DNA from: Megalopta genalis
Lineage: Eukaryota > Arthropoda > Insecta > Hymenoptera > Halictidae
Reading direction: 5' to 3'
DNA: 64,000 bases
Assembly: GCF_051020955.1 (NCBI RefSeq)
Contig: NW_027476686.1
Span: forward strand, 1-64,000
Shown: piece by piece, positions 24,101 through 39,200 of the stretch
Position numbering within the stretch: the stretch's first letter is position 1
How the letters are laid out: every line of letters begins with the position of its first letter
Notes under the pieces: model-generated
Database searches by the model: none
What the model saw: only the letters and a program-made list of their open reading frames with translations
What the model was told of the DNA's origin: nothing
Made by a program: the position numbers and the translations under genes

Positions 24101-26353
24101 CAAATGGATTAGCTTCAAATACTTGTGATATACATGATTTAGTTTCAACAGCATGCGAAACAAACGAGTTAGCTTCAAATCCATCCGAAACACATGATTT
24201 AGCTTCAAATCAATGCGAAGTGGAAGGCTTATCTTCGAATCCATGCGAAACGAATAGTTTAGCTTCAAATACTTTTGACATATACATGATTCAGCTTCAA
24301 CTGCATGCTAAACAAATGAGTTAGCTTCAAATCCATGCGAACACATGATTTAGCTTCAAATCAATGCGAAGTAGGAGGCTTATCTTCGAATCCATGCGAA
24401 ACAAATGGTTTAGCTTCAAATACTTGTGATATACATGATTTAGTTTCAACAGCATGCGAAACAAACGAGTTAGATTCAAATCCATGCGAAGCACATGATT
24501 TAGCTTCAAATCAATGCGAAGTAGAAGGCTGATCTTCGAATCCATGCGAAGCAAATGGTTTGGCTTCAAATACTTGTGATATACATGACTTAGCTTCAAC
24601 AGCATGCGAAACAAACGAGTTAGCTTCAAATCCATGCGAAACACATGATTTAGCTTCAAATCAATGCGAATTAGAAGGGTTATCTTCGAATCCATGCGAT
24701 ACATATGATATAGCTTCAAATACTTGTGATATACATGATTTAGCTTCAACAACATGCTAAACAAACGAGTTAGCTTCAAGTCCAAACGAAAAACATGATT
24801 TAGTATCAAGTCAACGCGAAGTGGAAGGCTTATCATCGAATCCATGCGAAACGAATAGTTTAGCTTCAAATACTTTTGATGTACATGATTCAGCTTCAAC
24901 TGCATGCTAAACAAACGAGTTAGCTTCAAATCCATGCGAGACACATGAATTAGCATCACGTCAACGCGAAGTTGATGGCTTAGCTTCAAATCCATGCAAA
25001 ACGAATGATTTAGCTTCACATACTTGAAAATATAAGTGATATGACTTCAAATGCAGGCGAAACAAACGAGTTAGCTTCAAGCCCATGCGAAACACATGAT
25101 TTATCATCTAATCAATGCGAAGTAGAAGGCTGACCTTCGAATCCATGCGAAGCAAATGGTTTAGCTTCAAATACTTGTGATATTCATGATTTAGCTTTAA
25201 CAGCATGCGAAACAAACGAGGTAGCTTCAAATCCATGCGAACACATGATTTAGCTTCAAATCAATGCGAAGTAGGAGGCTTATCTTCGAATCCATGCGAA
25301 ACAAATGGTTTAGCTTCAAATACTTGTGATATGCATGATTTAGCTTCAACAGAATGCGAAACAAACGAGTTAGCTTCAAATCCATGCGAAACGCATGATT
25401 TACCATCTAATAAATGCGAAGTAGAAGGCTGAGCTTCGAATCCATGCGAAGCAAATGGTTTGGCTTCAAATACTTGTGATACACTTGATTTAGCTTCAAC
25501 AGAATGCGAAACAAACGAGGTAGCTTCAAGTCTATGCGAACACATGATTTAGCTTCAAATCAATGCGAGGTAGGAGGCTTATTTTCCAATCCATGCGAAA
25601 CAAATGGTTTAGCTTCAAATACTTGTGATATACATGACTTACCTTCAACAGCATGCGAAACAAACGAGTTAGCTTCAAATCCATGCGAAACACATGATTT
25701 AGCTTCAAATCAATGCGAATTAGAAGGATTATCTTCGAATCCATGCGAAACATATGATATAGCTTCAAATACTTGTGATATACACGATTTAGCTTCAACA
25801 ACATGCTAAACAAACGAGTTAGCTTCAAGTCCAAACGAAAGACATGATTTAGTATCAAGTCAACGCGAAGTTGATGGCTTTGCTTCAAATAAATGCGAAA
25901 CGAGTGATTTAGCTTCACATACTTGTGAATATAAGTGATATAGCTTCAAATGCAGGCGAAACAAACGACTTAGCTACAAACCCATGCTAAACACATGATT
26001 TAGCATCTAATCAATGCGAAGTAGAAGGCTAATCTTCGAATCCATGCGAAACAAATGATATAGCTTCAAATACTTGTGATATACATGATTTAGCTTCAAC
26101 AGCATGCGAAACAAACGAGTTAGCTTCAAATCCATGCGAAACACATGATTTAGCATCTAATCAATGCGAAGTAGAAGGCTGATCTTCGAATCCATGCGAA
26201 ACAAATGGTTTAGCTTCAAATACTTGTGATACACTTTATTTAGCTTCAACAGCATGCGAAGCAAACGAGTTAGCTTCAAATCCATGCGAAACACATGAAT
26301 AAGCATCAAGTCAACGCGAAGTTGATGGCTTAGCTTCAAATCCATGCAAAACG
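21157..26353. repeat. 5.4-kb segmental duplication, copy 2 (5,197 bp)
   Basis: This copy carries the same markers as copy 1, including ctttctcatac at about 22,521 and the +2 insertion gacatatac at about 24,278. It has a second +2 insertion at about 23,675 that copy 1 lacks, changing the offset from 5,405 to 5,407. It has one 210-bp heptamer (24797-25006) where copy 1 has two. One point difference is cgacttag at about 25,967 against cgagttag in copy 1. No gene. Confidence 0.86.
23505..23678. repeat. Probable gene-conversion patch
   Basis: At this place the 5.4-kb copies disagree over a short stretch and agree on both sides. Copy 2 reads atccatccg, then gtggaaggc, then gacatatacatg with the +2 insertion, which is the order found at about 18,771-18,880 (and at about 24,178-24,285). 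Copy 1 at the equivalent place has atccatgcg, gtaggtggc and gatatacatg. The patch is firm from about 23,577 to 23,678; the substitution ggattagc at 23,504-23,510 may extend it to the left. Flanking variants such as gaacacttga are shared again immediately to the right. Confidence 0.7.
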
Positions 26354-29300
26354 AATGATTTAGCTTCACATACTTGAAAATATAAGTGATATGGCTTCAA
26401 ATGCAGGCGAAACAAACGAGTTAGCTTCAAACCCATGCGAAACACATGATTTAGCATCTAATCAATGCGAAGTAGAAGGCTGATTTTCGAATCCATGCGA
26501 AGCAAATGGTTTAGCTTCAAATACTTGTGATATACATGATTTAGTTTCAACAGCATGCGAAACAAACGAGTTAGATTCAAATCTATGCGAAACACATGAT
26601 TTAGCTTCAAATCAATGCGAAGTAGAAGGCTGATCTTCGAATCCATGCGAAGCAAATGGTTTGGCTTCAAATACTTGTGATACACTTGATTTAGCTTCAA
26701 CAGAATGCGAAATAAACGAGGTAGCTTCAAGTCCATGCGAACACATGATTTAGCTTCAAATCAATGCGAGGTAGGAGGCTTATCTTCGAATCCATGCGAA
26801 ACAAATGGTTTAGCTTCAAATACTTGTGATATGCATGATTTAGCTTCATCAGAATGCGAAACAAACGAGTTAGCTTCAAATCCATGCGAAACGCATTATT
26901 TACCATCTAATGAATGCGAAGTAGAAGGCTGATCTTCGAATCCATGCGAAGCAAATGGTTTGGCTTCAAATACTTGTGATACACTTGATTTAGCTTCAAC
27001 AGAATGCGAAACAAACGAGGTAGCTTCAAGTCCATGCGAACACATGATTTAGCTTCAAATCAATGCGAGGTAGGAGGCTTATCTTCGAATCCATGCGAAA
27101 CAAATGGTTTAGCTTCAAATACTTGTGATATACATGATTTAGCTTTAACAGCATGCGAAACAAACGAGGTAGCTTCAAATCCATGCGCACACATGATTTA
27201 GCTTCAAATCAATGCGAAGTAGGAGGCTTATCTTCGAATCCATGCGAAACAAATGGTTTAGCTTCAAATACTTGTGATATGCATGATTTAGCTTCAACAG
27301 AATGCGAAACAAACGAGTTAGCTTCAAATCCATGCGAAACGCATGATTTACCATCTAATAAATGCGAAGTAGAAGGCTGAGCTTCGAATCCATGCGAAGC
27401 AATTGGTTTGGCTTCAAATACTTGTGATACACTTGATTTAGCTTCAACAGAATGCGAAACAAACGAGGTAGCTTCAAGTCTATGCGAACACATGATTTAG
27501 CTTCAAATCAATGCGAGGTAGGAGGCTTATCTTCGAATCCATGCGAAACAAATGGTTTAGCTTCAAATACTTGTGATATACATGACTTAGCTTCAACAGC
27601 ATGCGAAACAAACGAGTTAGCTTCAAATCCATGCGAAACACATGATTTAGCTTCAAATCAATGCGAATTAGAAGGGTTATCTTCGAATCCATGCGAAACA
27701 TATGATATAGCTTCAAATACTTGTGATATACATGATTTAGCTTCAACAACATGCTAAACAAACGAGTTAGCTTCAAGTCCAAACGAAAAACATGATTTAG
27801 TATCAAGTCAAAGCGAAGTTGATGGCTTTGCTTCAAATAAATGCGAAACGAATGATTTAGCTTCACATACTTGTGAATATAAGTGATATAGCTTCATATG
27901 CAGGCGAAACAAACGAGTTAGCTTCAAACCCATGCGAAACACATGATTTAGCATCTAATCAATGCGAAGTAGAAGGCTGATTATCGAATCCATGCGAAGC
28001 AAATTGTTTAGCTTCAAATACTTGTGATATACATGATTTAGATTCAACAGCATGCGAAACAAACGAGTTAGATTCAAATCCATGCGAAACACATGATTTA
28101 GCTTCAAATCAATGCGAAGTAGAAGGGTTACCTTCGAATCCATGCGAAACAAATGGTTTAGCCGCAAATACTTGTGATATACATGACTTAGCTTTAACAG
28201 CATGCGAAACAAACGAGGTAGCTTCAAATCCATGCGAACACATGATTTAGCTTCAAATCAATGCGAAGTAGGAGGCTTATCTTCGAATCCATGCGAAACA
28301 AATGGTTTAGCTTCAAATACTTGTGATATGCACGATTTAGCTTCAACAGAATGCGAAACAAACGAGTTAACTTCAAATCCATGCGAAACGCATGATTTAC
28401 CATCTAATAAATGCGAAGTAGAAGGCTGATCTTCGAATCCATGCGAAGCAAATGGTTTGGCTTCAAATACTTGTGATACACTTGATTTAGCTTCAACAGA
28501 ATGCGAAACAAAAGAGGTAGCTTCAAGTCCATGCGAACACATGATTTAGCTTCAAATCAATGCGAGGTAGGAGGCTTATCTTCGAATCCATGCGAAACAA
28601 ATGGTTTAGCTTCAAATACTTGTGATATACATGATTTAGCTTCAACAGCATGCGAAACTAACGAGTTAGCTTCAAATCCATGCGAAACACATGATTTAGA
28701 TTAAAATCAATGCGAAGTAGAAGGGTTACCTTCGAATCCATGCGAAACAAATGGTTTAGCTTCAAATACTTGTGATATACATGATTTAGCTTCAACAGCA
28801 TGCGAAACTAACGAGTTAGCTTCAAATCCTTGCGAAACACATGATTTAGATTAAAATCAATGCGAAGTAGAAGGGTTACCTTCCAATCCATGCGAAACAA
28901 ATGGTTTAGCCCTAAATACTTGTGATATACATGATTCAGCTTCAACTGCATGCGAAACAAACGAGTCAGCTTCAAATACATGCGGAACACATGATTTAGC
29001 TTCAAATCAATGCGAAGTAGAAGGGTTACCTTCGAATCCATGCGAAGCAAATGGTGTAGCTTCAAATACTTGTGATATACATGATTTAGTTTCAACAGCA
29101 TGCGAAACAAACGAGTTAGATTCAAATCCATGCGAAACACATGATTTAGCCTCAAATCAATGCGAAGTAGAAGGGTTACCTTCGAATCCATGCGAAACAA
29201 ATGGTTTAGCAGCAAATACTTGTGATATACATGTTTTAGCTTCAACTGCATGCGAAACAAACGAGGTAGCTTCAAGTCCATGCGAAACACATGATTTAGC

Positions 29301-31690
29301 ATCTAATCAATGCGAAGTAGAAGGGTTACCTTCGAATCCATGCGAAACAAATGGTTTAGCTTCAAATACTTGTGATATACATGATTTAGCTTCAACAGCA
29401 TGCGAAACTAACGAGTTAGCTTCAAATCCATGCGAAACACATGATTTAGATTAAAATCAATGCGAAGTAGAAGGGTTACCTTCCAATCCATGCGAAACAA
29501 ATGGTTTAGCCGCAAGTACTTGTGATATACATGACTTAGCTTTAACAGCATGCGAAACAAACTAGGTAGCTTCAGATCCATGCGAACACATGATTTAGCA
29601 TCAAATCAATGCTTAGTAGGAGGCTTATCTTCGAATCCATGCGAAACAAATGGTTTAGCTTCAAATACTTGTGATATACATGATTTAGCTTCAACAGCAT
29701 GCGAAACTAACGAGTTAGCTTCAAATCCATGCGAAACACATGATTTAGATTAAAATCAATGCGAAGTAGAAGGGTTACCTTCGAATCCATGCGAAACAAA
29801 TGGTTTAGCTTCAAATACTTGTGATATACATGATTTAGCTTCAACAGCATGCGAAACTAACGAGTTAGCTTCAAATCCTTGCGAAACACATGATTTAGAT
29901 TAAAATCAATGCGAAGTAGAAGGGTTACCTTCCAATCCATGCGAAACAAATGGTTTAGCCCTAAATACTTGTGATATACATGATTCAGCTTCAACTGCAT
30001 GCGAAACAAACGAGTCTGCTTCAAATACATGCGGAACACATGATTTAGCTTCAAATCAATGCGAAGTGGAAGGCTTATCTTCGAATCCATGCGAAACGAA
30101 TAGTTTAGCTTCAAATACTTTTGATATACGTGATTCAGCTTCAACTGCCTGCGAAACAAACGAGTTAGCTTCAAACCCATGCGAAACACATGATTTAGCA
30201 TCTAATCAATGCGAAGTAGAAGGCTGATCTTCGAATCCATGCGAAGCAAATGGTGTAGCTTCAAATACTTGTGATATACATGATTTAGTTTCAACAGCAT
30301 GCGAAACAAACGAGTTAGATTCAAATCCATGCGAAACACATGATTTAGCCTCAAATCAATGCGAAGTAGAAGGGTTACCTTCGAATCCATGCGAAACAAA
30401 TGGTTTAACAGCAAATACTTGTGATATACATGTTTTAGCTTCAACTGCATGCGAAACAAACGAGGTAGCTTCAAGTCCATGCGAACACATGATTTAGCTT
30501 CAAATCAATGCGAATTAGAAGGGTTATCTTCGAATCCATGCGAAACATATGATATAGCTTCAAATACTTGTGATATACATGATTTAGTTTCAACAACATG
30601 CTAAACAAACGAGTTAGCTTCAAGTCCAAACGAAAAACATGATTTAGTATCAAGTCAACGCGAAGTAGGAGGCTTATCTTCGAATCCATGCGAAACAAAT
30701 GGTTTAGCTTCAAATACTTGTGATATACATGATTTAGCTTCAACAGCATGCGAAACTAACGAGTTAGCTTCAAATCCATGCGAAACACATGATTTAGATT
30801 AAAATCAATGCGAAGTAGAAGGGTTACCTTCGAATCCATGCGAAACAAATGGTTTAGCCGCAAATACTTGTGATATACATGATTCAGCTTCAACTGCATG
30901 CGAAACAAACGAGTCAGCTTCAAGTCCAAACGAAAAACATGATTTAGTATCAAGTCAATGCGAAGTGGAAGGCTTATCTTCGAATCCATGCGAAACGAAT
31001 AGTTTAGCTTCAAATACTTTTGACATACATGATTCAGCTTCAACTGCCTGCGAAACAAACGAGTTGGCTTCAAATCCATGCGAAACACATGAATTAGCAT
31101 CAAGTCAACGCGAAGTTGATGGCTTAGCTTCAAATCCATGCAAAACGAATGATTTAGCTTCACATACTTGAAAATATAAGTGATATGGCTTCAAATGCAG
31201 GCGAAACAAACGAGTCAGCTTCAAACCCATGCGAAACGCATGATTTAGCATCTAATCAATGCGAAGTAGATGGCTGATCTTCGAATCCATGCGAAGCAAA
31301 TGGTGTAGCTTCAAATACTTGTGATATACATGATTTAGTTTCAACGGCATGCGAAACAAACGAGTTAGATTCAAATCCATGCGAAACACATGATTTAGCT
31401 TCAAATCAATGCGAGGTAGGTGGCTTATCTTCGAATCCATGCGAAACAAATGGTTTAGCTTCAAATACTTGTGATATACATGACTTAGCTTCAACAGCAT
31501 GCGAAACAATCGAGTTAGCTTCAAATCCATGCGAAACACATGATTTAGCATCTAATCAATGCGAAGTAGAAGGCCGATCTTCGAATCCATGCGAAACAAA
31601 TGGTTTAGCTTCAAATACTTGTGATACACTTGATTTAGCTTCAACAGCATGCGAAACAAACGAGTTAGCTTCAAATCCATGCGAAACACA
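26354..31690. repeat. Mosaic block with 149-, 299- and 1,049-bp repeats
   Basis: The left part (26,705-28,704) holds closely spaced 149- and 299-bp units, for example near-identical segments starting at 26705, 27004, 27153 and 27452, each with the 29-bp monomer. Segments from copy 2 of the preceding duplication recur at offset 1,948 (25205 to 27153, 25504 to 27452). The right part has a 1,049-bp tandem repeat (28501-29010 to 29550-30059), which continues at offset 1,200 (29041 to 30241) because one 151-bp pentamer was inserted. The D-class variant gcgaaactaacgag first appears here at about 28,655. No gene. Confidence 0.82.
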
Positions 31691-34600
31691 TGATTTAGCT
31701 TCAAATCAATGCGAATTAGAAGGGTTATCTTCGAATCCATGCGAAACATATGATATAGCTTCAAATACTTGTGATATACATGATTTAGCTTCAACAACAT
31801 GCTAAACAAACGAGTTAGCTTCAAGTCCAAACGAAAAACATGATTTAGTATCAAGTCAACGCGAAGTAGGAGGCTTATCTTCGAATCCATGCGAAACAAA
31901 TGGTTTAGCTTCAAATACTTGTGATATACATGATTTAGCTTCAACAGCATGCGAAACTAACGAGTTAGCTTCAAATCCATGCGAAACACATGATTTAGAT
32001 TAAAATCAATGCGAAGTAGAAGGGTTACCTTCGAATCCATGCGAAACAAATGGTTTAGCTTCAAATACTTGTGATATACATGATTTAGCTTCAACAGCAT
32101 GCGAAACTAACGAGTTAGCTTCAAATCCATGCGAAACACATGATTTAGATCAAAATCAATGCGAAGTAGAAGGGTTACCTTCGAATCCATGCGAAACAAA
32201 TGGTTTAGGCGCAAATACTTGTGATATACATGACTTAGATTCAACAGCATGCGAAACAAACGAGTCAACTTCAAATCCATGCGGAACACATGATTTAGCT
32301 TCAACTCAATGCGAAGTGGAAGGCTTATATTCGAATCCATGCGAAACGAATAGTTTAGCTTCAAATACTTTTGATATACATGATTCAGCTTCAACTGCCT
32401 GCGAAACAAACGAGTTAGCTTCAAATCCATGCGAAACACATGAATTAGCATCAAGTCAACGCGAAGTTGATGGCTTAGCTTCAAATCCATGCAAAACGAA
32501 TGATTTAGCTTCACATACTTGAAAATATAAGTGATATGGCTTCAAATGCAGGCGAAACAACGAGTTAGCTTCAAACCCATGCGAAACACATGATTTAGCA
32601 TCTAATCAATGCGAAGTAGAAGCCTGATCTTCGAATCCATGCGAAGCAAATGGTTTAGCTTCAAATACTTGTGATATACATGATTTAGCTTCAACAGCAT
32701 GCGAAACTAACGAGTTAGCTTCAAATCCATGCGAAACACATGATTTAGATTAAAATCAATGCGAAGTAGAAGGGTTACCTTCGAATCCATGCGAAACAAA
32801 TGGTTTAGCCGCAAATACTTGTGATATACATAATTCAGCTTCAACTGCATGCGAAACAAACGAGTCAGCTTCAAATCCATGCGGAACACACGATTTAGCT
32901 TCAAATCAATGCGAAGTGGAAGGCTTATCTTCGAATCCATGCGAAACGAATAGTTTAGCTTCAAATACTTTTGATATACATGATTCAGCTTCAACTGCCT
33001 GCGAAACAAACGAGTTAGCTTCAAATCCATGCGAAACACATGAATTAGCATCAAGTCACCGCGAAGTTGATGGCTTAGCTTCATATCCATGCAAAACGAA
33101 TGATTTAGCCTCACATACTTGAAAATATAAGTGATATGGCTTCAAATGCAGGCGAAACAAACGAGTTAGCTTCAAACCCATGCGAAACGCATGATTTACC
33201 ATCTAATCAATGCGAAGTAGAAGGCTGATCTTCGAATCCATGCGAAGCAAATGGTGTAGCTTCAAATACTTGTGATATACATGATTTAGTTTCAACGGCA
33301 TGCGAAACAAACGAGTTAGATTCAAATCCATGCGAAACACATGATTTAGCTTCAAATCAATGCGAAGTAGAAGGGTTACCTTCGAATCCATGCGAAACAA
33401 ATGGTTTAGCAGCAAATACTTGTGATATACATGTTTTAGCTTCAACTGCATGCGAAACAAACGAGGTAGCTTCAAGTCCATGCGAACACATGATTTAGCT
33501 TCAAATCAATGCGAGGTAGGAGGCTTATCTTCGAATCCATGCGAAACAAATGGTTTAGCTTCAAATACTTGTGATATACATGACTTAGCTTCAACAGCAT
33601 GCGAAACGAACGAGTTAGCTTCAAATCCATGCGAAACACATGATTTAGCTTCAAATCAATGCGAATTAGAAGGGTTATCTTCGAATCCATGCGAAACATA
33701 TGATATAGCTTCAAATACTTGTGATATACATGATTTAGCTTCAACAACATGCTAAACAAACGAGTTAGCTTCAAGTCCAAACGAAAAACATGATTTAGTA
33801 TCAAGTCAACGCGAAGTTGATGGCTTTGCTTCAAATAAATGCAAAAAGAATAATTTAGCTTCACATACTTGTGAATATAAGTGATATAGCTTCAAATACT
33901 TGTGATATACATGATTTAGTTTCAACAGCATGCGAAACAAACGAGTTAGCTTCAAATCCATGCGAAACACATGATTTAGCATCTAATCAATGCGAAGTAG
34001 AAGGCTGATCTTCGAATTCATGCGAAACAAATGGTTTAGCTTCAAATACTTGTGATACACTTGATTTAGCTTCAACAGCATGCGAAACAAACGAGTTAGC
34101 TTCAAATCCATGCGAAACACATGATTTAGCTTCAAATCAATGCGAATTAGAAGGGTTATCTTTGAATACATGCGAAACATATGATATAGCTTCAAATACT
34201 TGTGATATACATGATTTAGCTTCAACAACATGCTAAACAAACGAGTTAGCTTCAAGTCCAAACGAAAAACATGATTTAGTATCAAGTCAACGCGAAGTAG
34301 GAGGCTTATCTTCGAATCCATGCGAAACAAATGGTTTAGCTTCAAATACTTGTGATATACATGATTTAGCTTCAACAGCATGCGAAACTAACGAGTTAGA
34401 TTCAAATCCATGCGAAACACATGATTTAGATTAAAATCAATGCGAAGTAGAAGGGTTACCTTCGAATCCATGCGAAACAAATGGTTTAGCTTCAAATACT
34501 TTTGATATACATGATTCAGCTTCAACTGCCTGCGAAACAAACGAGTTAGCTTCAAATCCATGCGAAACACATGAATAAGCATCAAGTCAAAGCGAAGTTG

Positions 34601-36282
34601 ATGGCTTAGCTTCAAATCCATGCAAAACGAATGATTTAGCTTCACATACTTGAAAATATAAGTGATATGGCTTCAAATGCAGGCGAAACAAACGAGTTAG
34701 CTTCAAACCCATGCGAAACACATGATTTAGCATCTAATCAATGCGTAGTAGAGGCCTGATCTTCGAATCCATGCGAAGCAAATGGTTTAGCTTCAAATAC
34801 TTGTGATATACATAATTTAGTTTCAACAGCATGCGAAACAAACGAGTTAGATTCAAATCCATGCGAAACAAATGATTTAGCTACAAATCAATGCGAAGTA
34901 GAAGGGTTACCTTCGAATCCATGCGAAACAAATGGTTTAGGCGCAAATACTTGTGATATACATGACTTAGATTCAACAGCATGCGAAACAAACGAGTCAG
35001 CTTCAAATCCATGCGGAACACATGATTTAGCTTCAAATCAATGCGAAGTGGAAGGCTTATATTCGAATCCATGCGAAACGAATAGTTTAGCTTCAAATAC
35101 TTTTGATATACATGATTCAGCTTCAACTGCCTGCGAAACAAACGAGTTAGCTTCAAATCCATGCGAAACACATGAATTACCATCAAGTCAACGCGAAGTT
35201 GATGGCTTAGCTTCATATCCATGCAAAACGAATGATTTAGCTTCACATACTTGAAAATATAAGTGATATGGCTTCAAATGCAGGCGAAACAAACGAGTTA
35301 GCTTCAAACCCATGCGAAACACATGATTTAGCATCTAATCAATGCGAAGTAGAGGCCTGATCTTCAAATCCATGCGAAACACATCATTTAGCTTCAAATC
35401 AATGCGAATTAGAAGGGTTATCTTCGAATCCATGCGAAACATATGATATAGCTTCAAATACTTGTGATATACATGATTTAGCTTCAACAACATGCTAAAC
35501 AAACGAGTTAGCTTCAAGTCCAAACGAAAAACATGATTTAGTATCAAGTCAACGCGAAGTAGAAGGCTTATCTTCGAATCCATGCGAAACAAATGGTTTA
35601 GCTTCAAATACTTCTGATATACATGATTTAGCTTCGACAGCATGCGAAACTAACGAGTTAGCTTCAAATCCATGCGAAACACATGATTTAGATTAAAATC
35701 AATGCGAAGTAGAAGGGTTACCTTCGAATCCATGAGAAACAAATGGTTTAGCTTCAAATACTTGTGATATACATGATTTAGCTTCAACAGCGTGCGAAAC
35801 TAACGAGTTAGCTTCAAATCCATGCGAAACACATGATTTAGATTAAAATCAATGCGAAGTAGAAGGGTTACCTTCCAATCCATGCGAAACAAATGGTTTA
35901 GCCGCAAATACTTGTGATATACATGATTCAGCTTCAACTGCATGCGAAACAAACGAGTCAGCTTCAAATACATGCGGAACACATGATTTAGCTTCAAATC
36001 AATGCGAAGTGGAAGGCTTATCTTCGAATCCATGCGAAACGAATAGTTTAGCTTCAAATACTTTTGATATACATGATTCAGCTTCAACTGCCTGCGAAAC
36101 AAACGAGTTAGATTCAAATCCATGCGAAACACATGATTTAGATTAAAATCAATGCGAAGTAGAAGGGTTACCTTCCAATCCATGCAAAACAAATGGTTTA
36201 GCAGCAAATACTTGTGATATACATGTTTTAGCTTCAACTGCATGCGAAACAAACGAGGTAGCTTCAAGTCCATGCGAACACA
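31691..36282. repeat. 4.6-kb segmental duplication, copy 1
   Basis: This segment matches the following 4.6 kb at an offset of 4,592 bp (for example 32316 to 36908, 33983 to 38575 and 35335 to 39927). A private one-base deletion giving gcgaaacaacgag occurs at about 32,552 and again at about 37,144, so it was copied. The four substitutions I found are at 32851/37443, 33311/37903, 33356/37948 and 33509/38101. At about 35,655-35,830 this copy has an extra 150-bp pentamer relative to copy 2. No gene. Confidence 0.88.
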
Positions 36283-39200
36283 TGATTTAGCTTCAAATCA
36301 ATGCGAATTAGAAGGGTTATCTTCGAATCCATGCGAAACATATGATATAGCTTCAAATACTTGTGATATACATGATTTAGCTTCAACAACATGCTAAACA
36401 AACGAGTTAGCTTCAAGTCCAAACGAAAAACATGATTTAGTATCAAGTCAACGCGAAGTAGGAGGCTTATCTTCGAATCCATGCGAAACAAATGGTTTAG
36501 CTTCAAATACTTGTGATATACATGATTTAGCTTCAACAGCATGCGAAACTAACGAGTTAGCTTCAAATCCATGCGAAACACATGATTTAGATTAAAATCA
36601 ATGCGAAGTAGAAGGGTTACCTTCGAATCCATGCGAAACAAATGGTTTAGCTTCAAATACTTGTGATATACATGATTTAGCTTCAACAGCATGCGAAACT
36701 AACGAGTTAGCTTCAAATCCATGCGAAACACATGATTTAGATCAAAATCAATGCGAAGTAGAAGGGTTACCTTCGAATCCATGCGAAACAAATGGTTTAG
36801 GCGCAAATACTTGTGATATACATGACTTAGATTCAACAGCATGCGAAACAAACGAGTCAACTTCAAATCCATGCGGAACACATGATTTAGCTTCAACTCA
36901 ATGCGAAGTGGAAGGCTTATATTCGAATCCATGCGAAACGAATAGTTTAGCTTCAAATACTTTTGATATACATGATTCAGCTTCAACTGCCTGCGAAACA
37001 AACGAGTTAGCTTCAAATCCATGCGAAACACATGAATTAGCATCAAGTCAACGCGAAGTTGATGGCTTAGCTTCAAATCCATGCAAAACGAATGATTTAG
37101 CTTCACATACTTGAAAATATAAGTGATATGGCTTCAAATGCAGGCGAAACAACGAGTTAGCTTCAAACCCATGCGAAACACATGATTTAGCATCTAATCA
37201 ATGCGAAGTAGAAGCCTGATCTTCGAATCCATGCGAAGCAAATGGTTTAGCTTCAAATACTTGTGATATACATGATTTAGCTTCAACAGCATGCGAAACT
37301 AACGAGTTAGCTTCAAATCCATGCGAAACACATGATTTAGATTAAAATCAATGCGAAGTAGAAGGGTTACCTTCGAATCCATGCGAAACAAATGGTTTAG
37401 CCGCAAATACTTGTGATATACATAATTCAGCTTCAACTGCATACGAAACAAACGAGTCAGCTTCAAATCCATGCGGAACACACGATTTAGCTTCAAATCA
37501 ATGCGAAGTGGAAGGCTTATCTTCGAATCCATGCGAAACGAATAGTTTAGCTTCAAATACTTTTGATATACATGATTCAGCTTCAACTGCCTGCGAAACA
37601 AACGAGTTAGCTTCAAATCCATGCGAAACACATGAATTAGCATCAAGTCACCGCGAAGTTGATGGCTTAGCTTCATATCCATGCAAAACGAATGATTTAG
37701 CCTCACATACTTGAAAATATAAGTGATATGGCTTCAAATGCAGGCGAAACAAACGAGTTAGCTTCAAACCCATGCGAAACGCATGATTTACCATCTAATC
37801 AATGCGAAGTAGAAGGCTGATCTTCGAATCCATGCGAAGCAAATGGTGTAGCTTCAAATACTTGTGATATACATGATTTAGTTTCAACGGCATGCGAAAC
37901 AATCGAGTTAGATTCAAATCCATGCGAAACACATGATTTAGCTTCAATTCAATGCGAAGTAGAAGGGTTACCTTCGAATCCATGCGAAACAAATGGTTTA
38001 GCAGCAAATACTTGTGATATACATGTTTTAGCTTCAACTGCATGCGAAACAAACGAGGTAGCTTCAAGTCCATGCGAACACATGATTTAGCTTCAAATCA
38101 GTGCGAGGTAGGAGGCTTATCTTCGAATCCATGCGAAACAAATGGTTTAGCTTCAAATACTTGTGATATACATGACTTAGCTTCAACAGCATGCGAAACG
38201 AACGAGTTAGCTTCAAATCCATGCGAAACACATGATTTAGCTTCAAATCAATGCGAATTAGAAGGGTTATCTTCGAATCCATGCGAAACATATGATATAG
38301 CTTCAAATACTTGTGATATACATGATTTAGCTTCAACAACATGCTAAACAAACGAGTTAGCTTCAAGTCCAAACGAAAAACATGATTTAGTATCAAGTCA
38401 ACGCGAAGTTGATGGCTTTGCTTCAAATAAATGCAAAAAGAATAATTTAGCTTCACATACTTGTGAATATAAGTGATATAGCTTCAAATACTTGTGATAT
38501 ACATGATTTAGTTTCAACAGCATGCGAAACAAACGAGTTAGCTTCAAATCCATGCGAAACACATGATTTAGCATCTAATCAATGCGAAGTAGAAGGCTGA
38601 TCTTCGAATTCATGCGAAACAAATGGTTTAGCTTCAAATACTTGTGATACACTTGATTTAGCTTCAACAGCATGCGAAACAAACGAGTTAGCTTCAAATC
38701 CATGCGAAACACATGATTTAGCTTCAAATCAATGCGAATTAGAAGGGTTATCTTTGAATACATGCGAAACATATGATATAGCTTCAAATACTTGTGATAT
38801 ACATGATTTAGCTTCAACAACATGCTAAACAAACGAGTTAGCTTCAAGTCCAAACGAAAAACATGATTTAGTATCAAGTCAACGCGAAGTAGGAGGCTTA
38901 TCTTCGAATCCATGCGAAACAAATGGTTTAGCTTCAAATACTTGTGATATACATGATTTAGCTTCAACAGCATGCGAAACTAACGAGTTAGATTCAAATC
39001 CATGCGAAACACATGATTTAGATTAAAATCAATGCGAAGTAGAAGGGTTACCTTCGAATCCATGCGAAACAAATGGTTTAGCTTCAAATACTTTTGATAT
39101 ACATGATTCAGCTTCAACTGCCTGCGAAACAAACGAGTTAGCTTCAAATCCATGCGAAACACATGAATAAGCATCAAGTCAAAGCGAAGTTGATGGCTTA

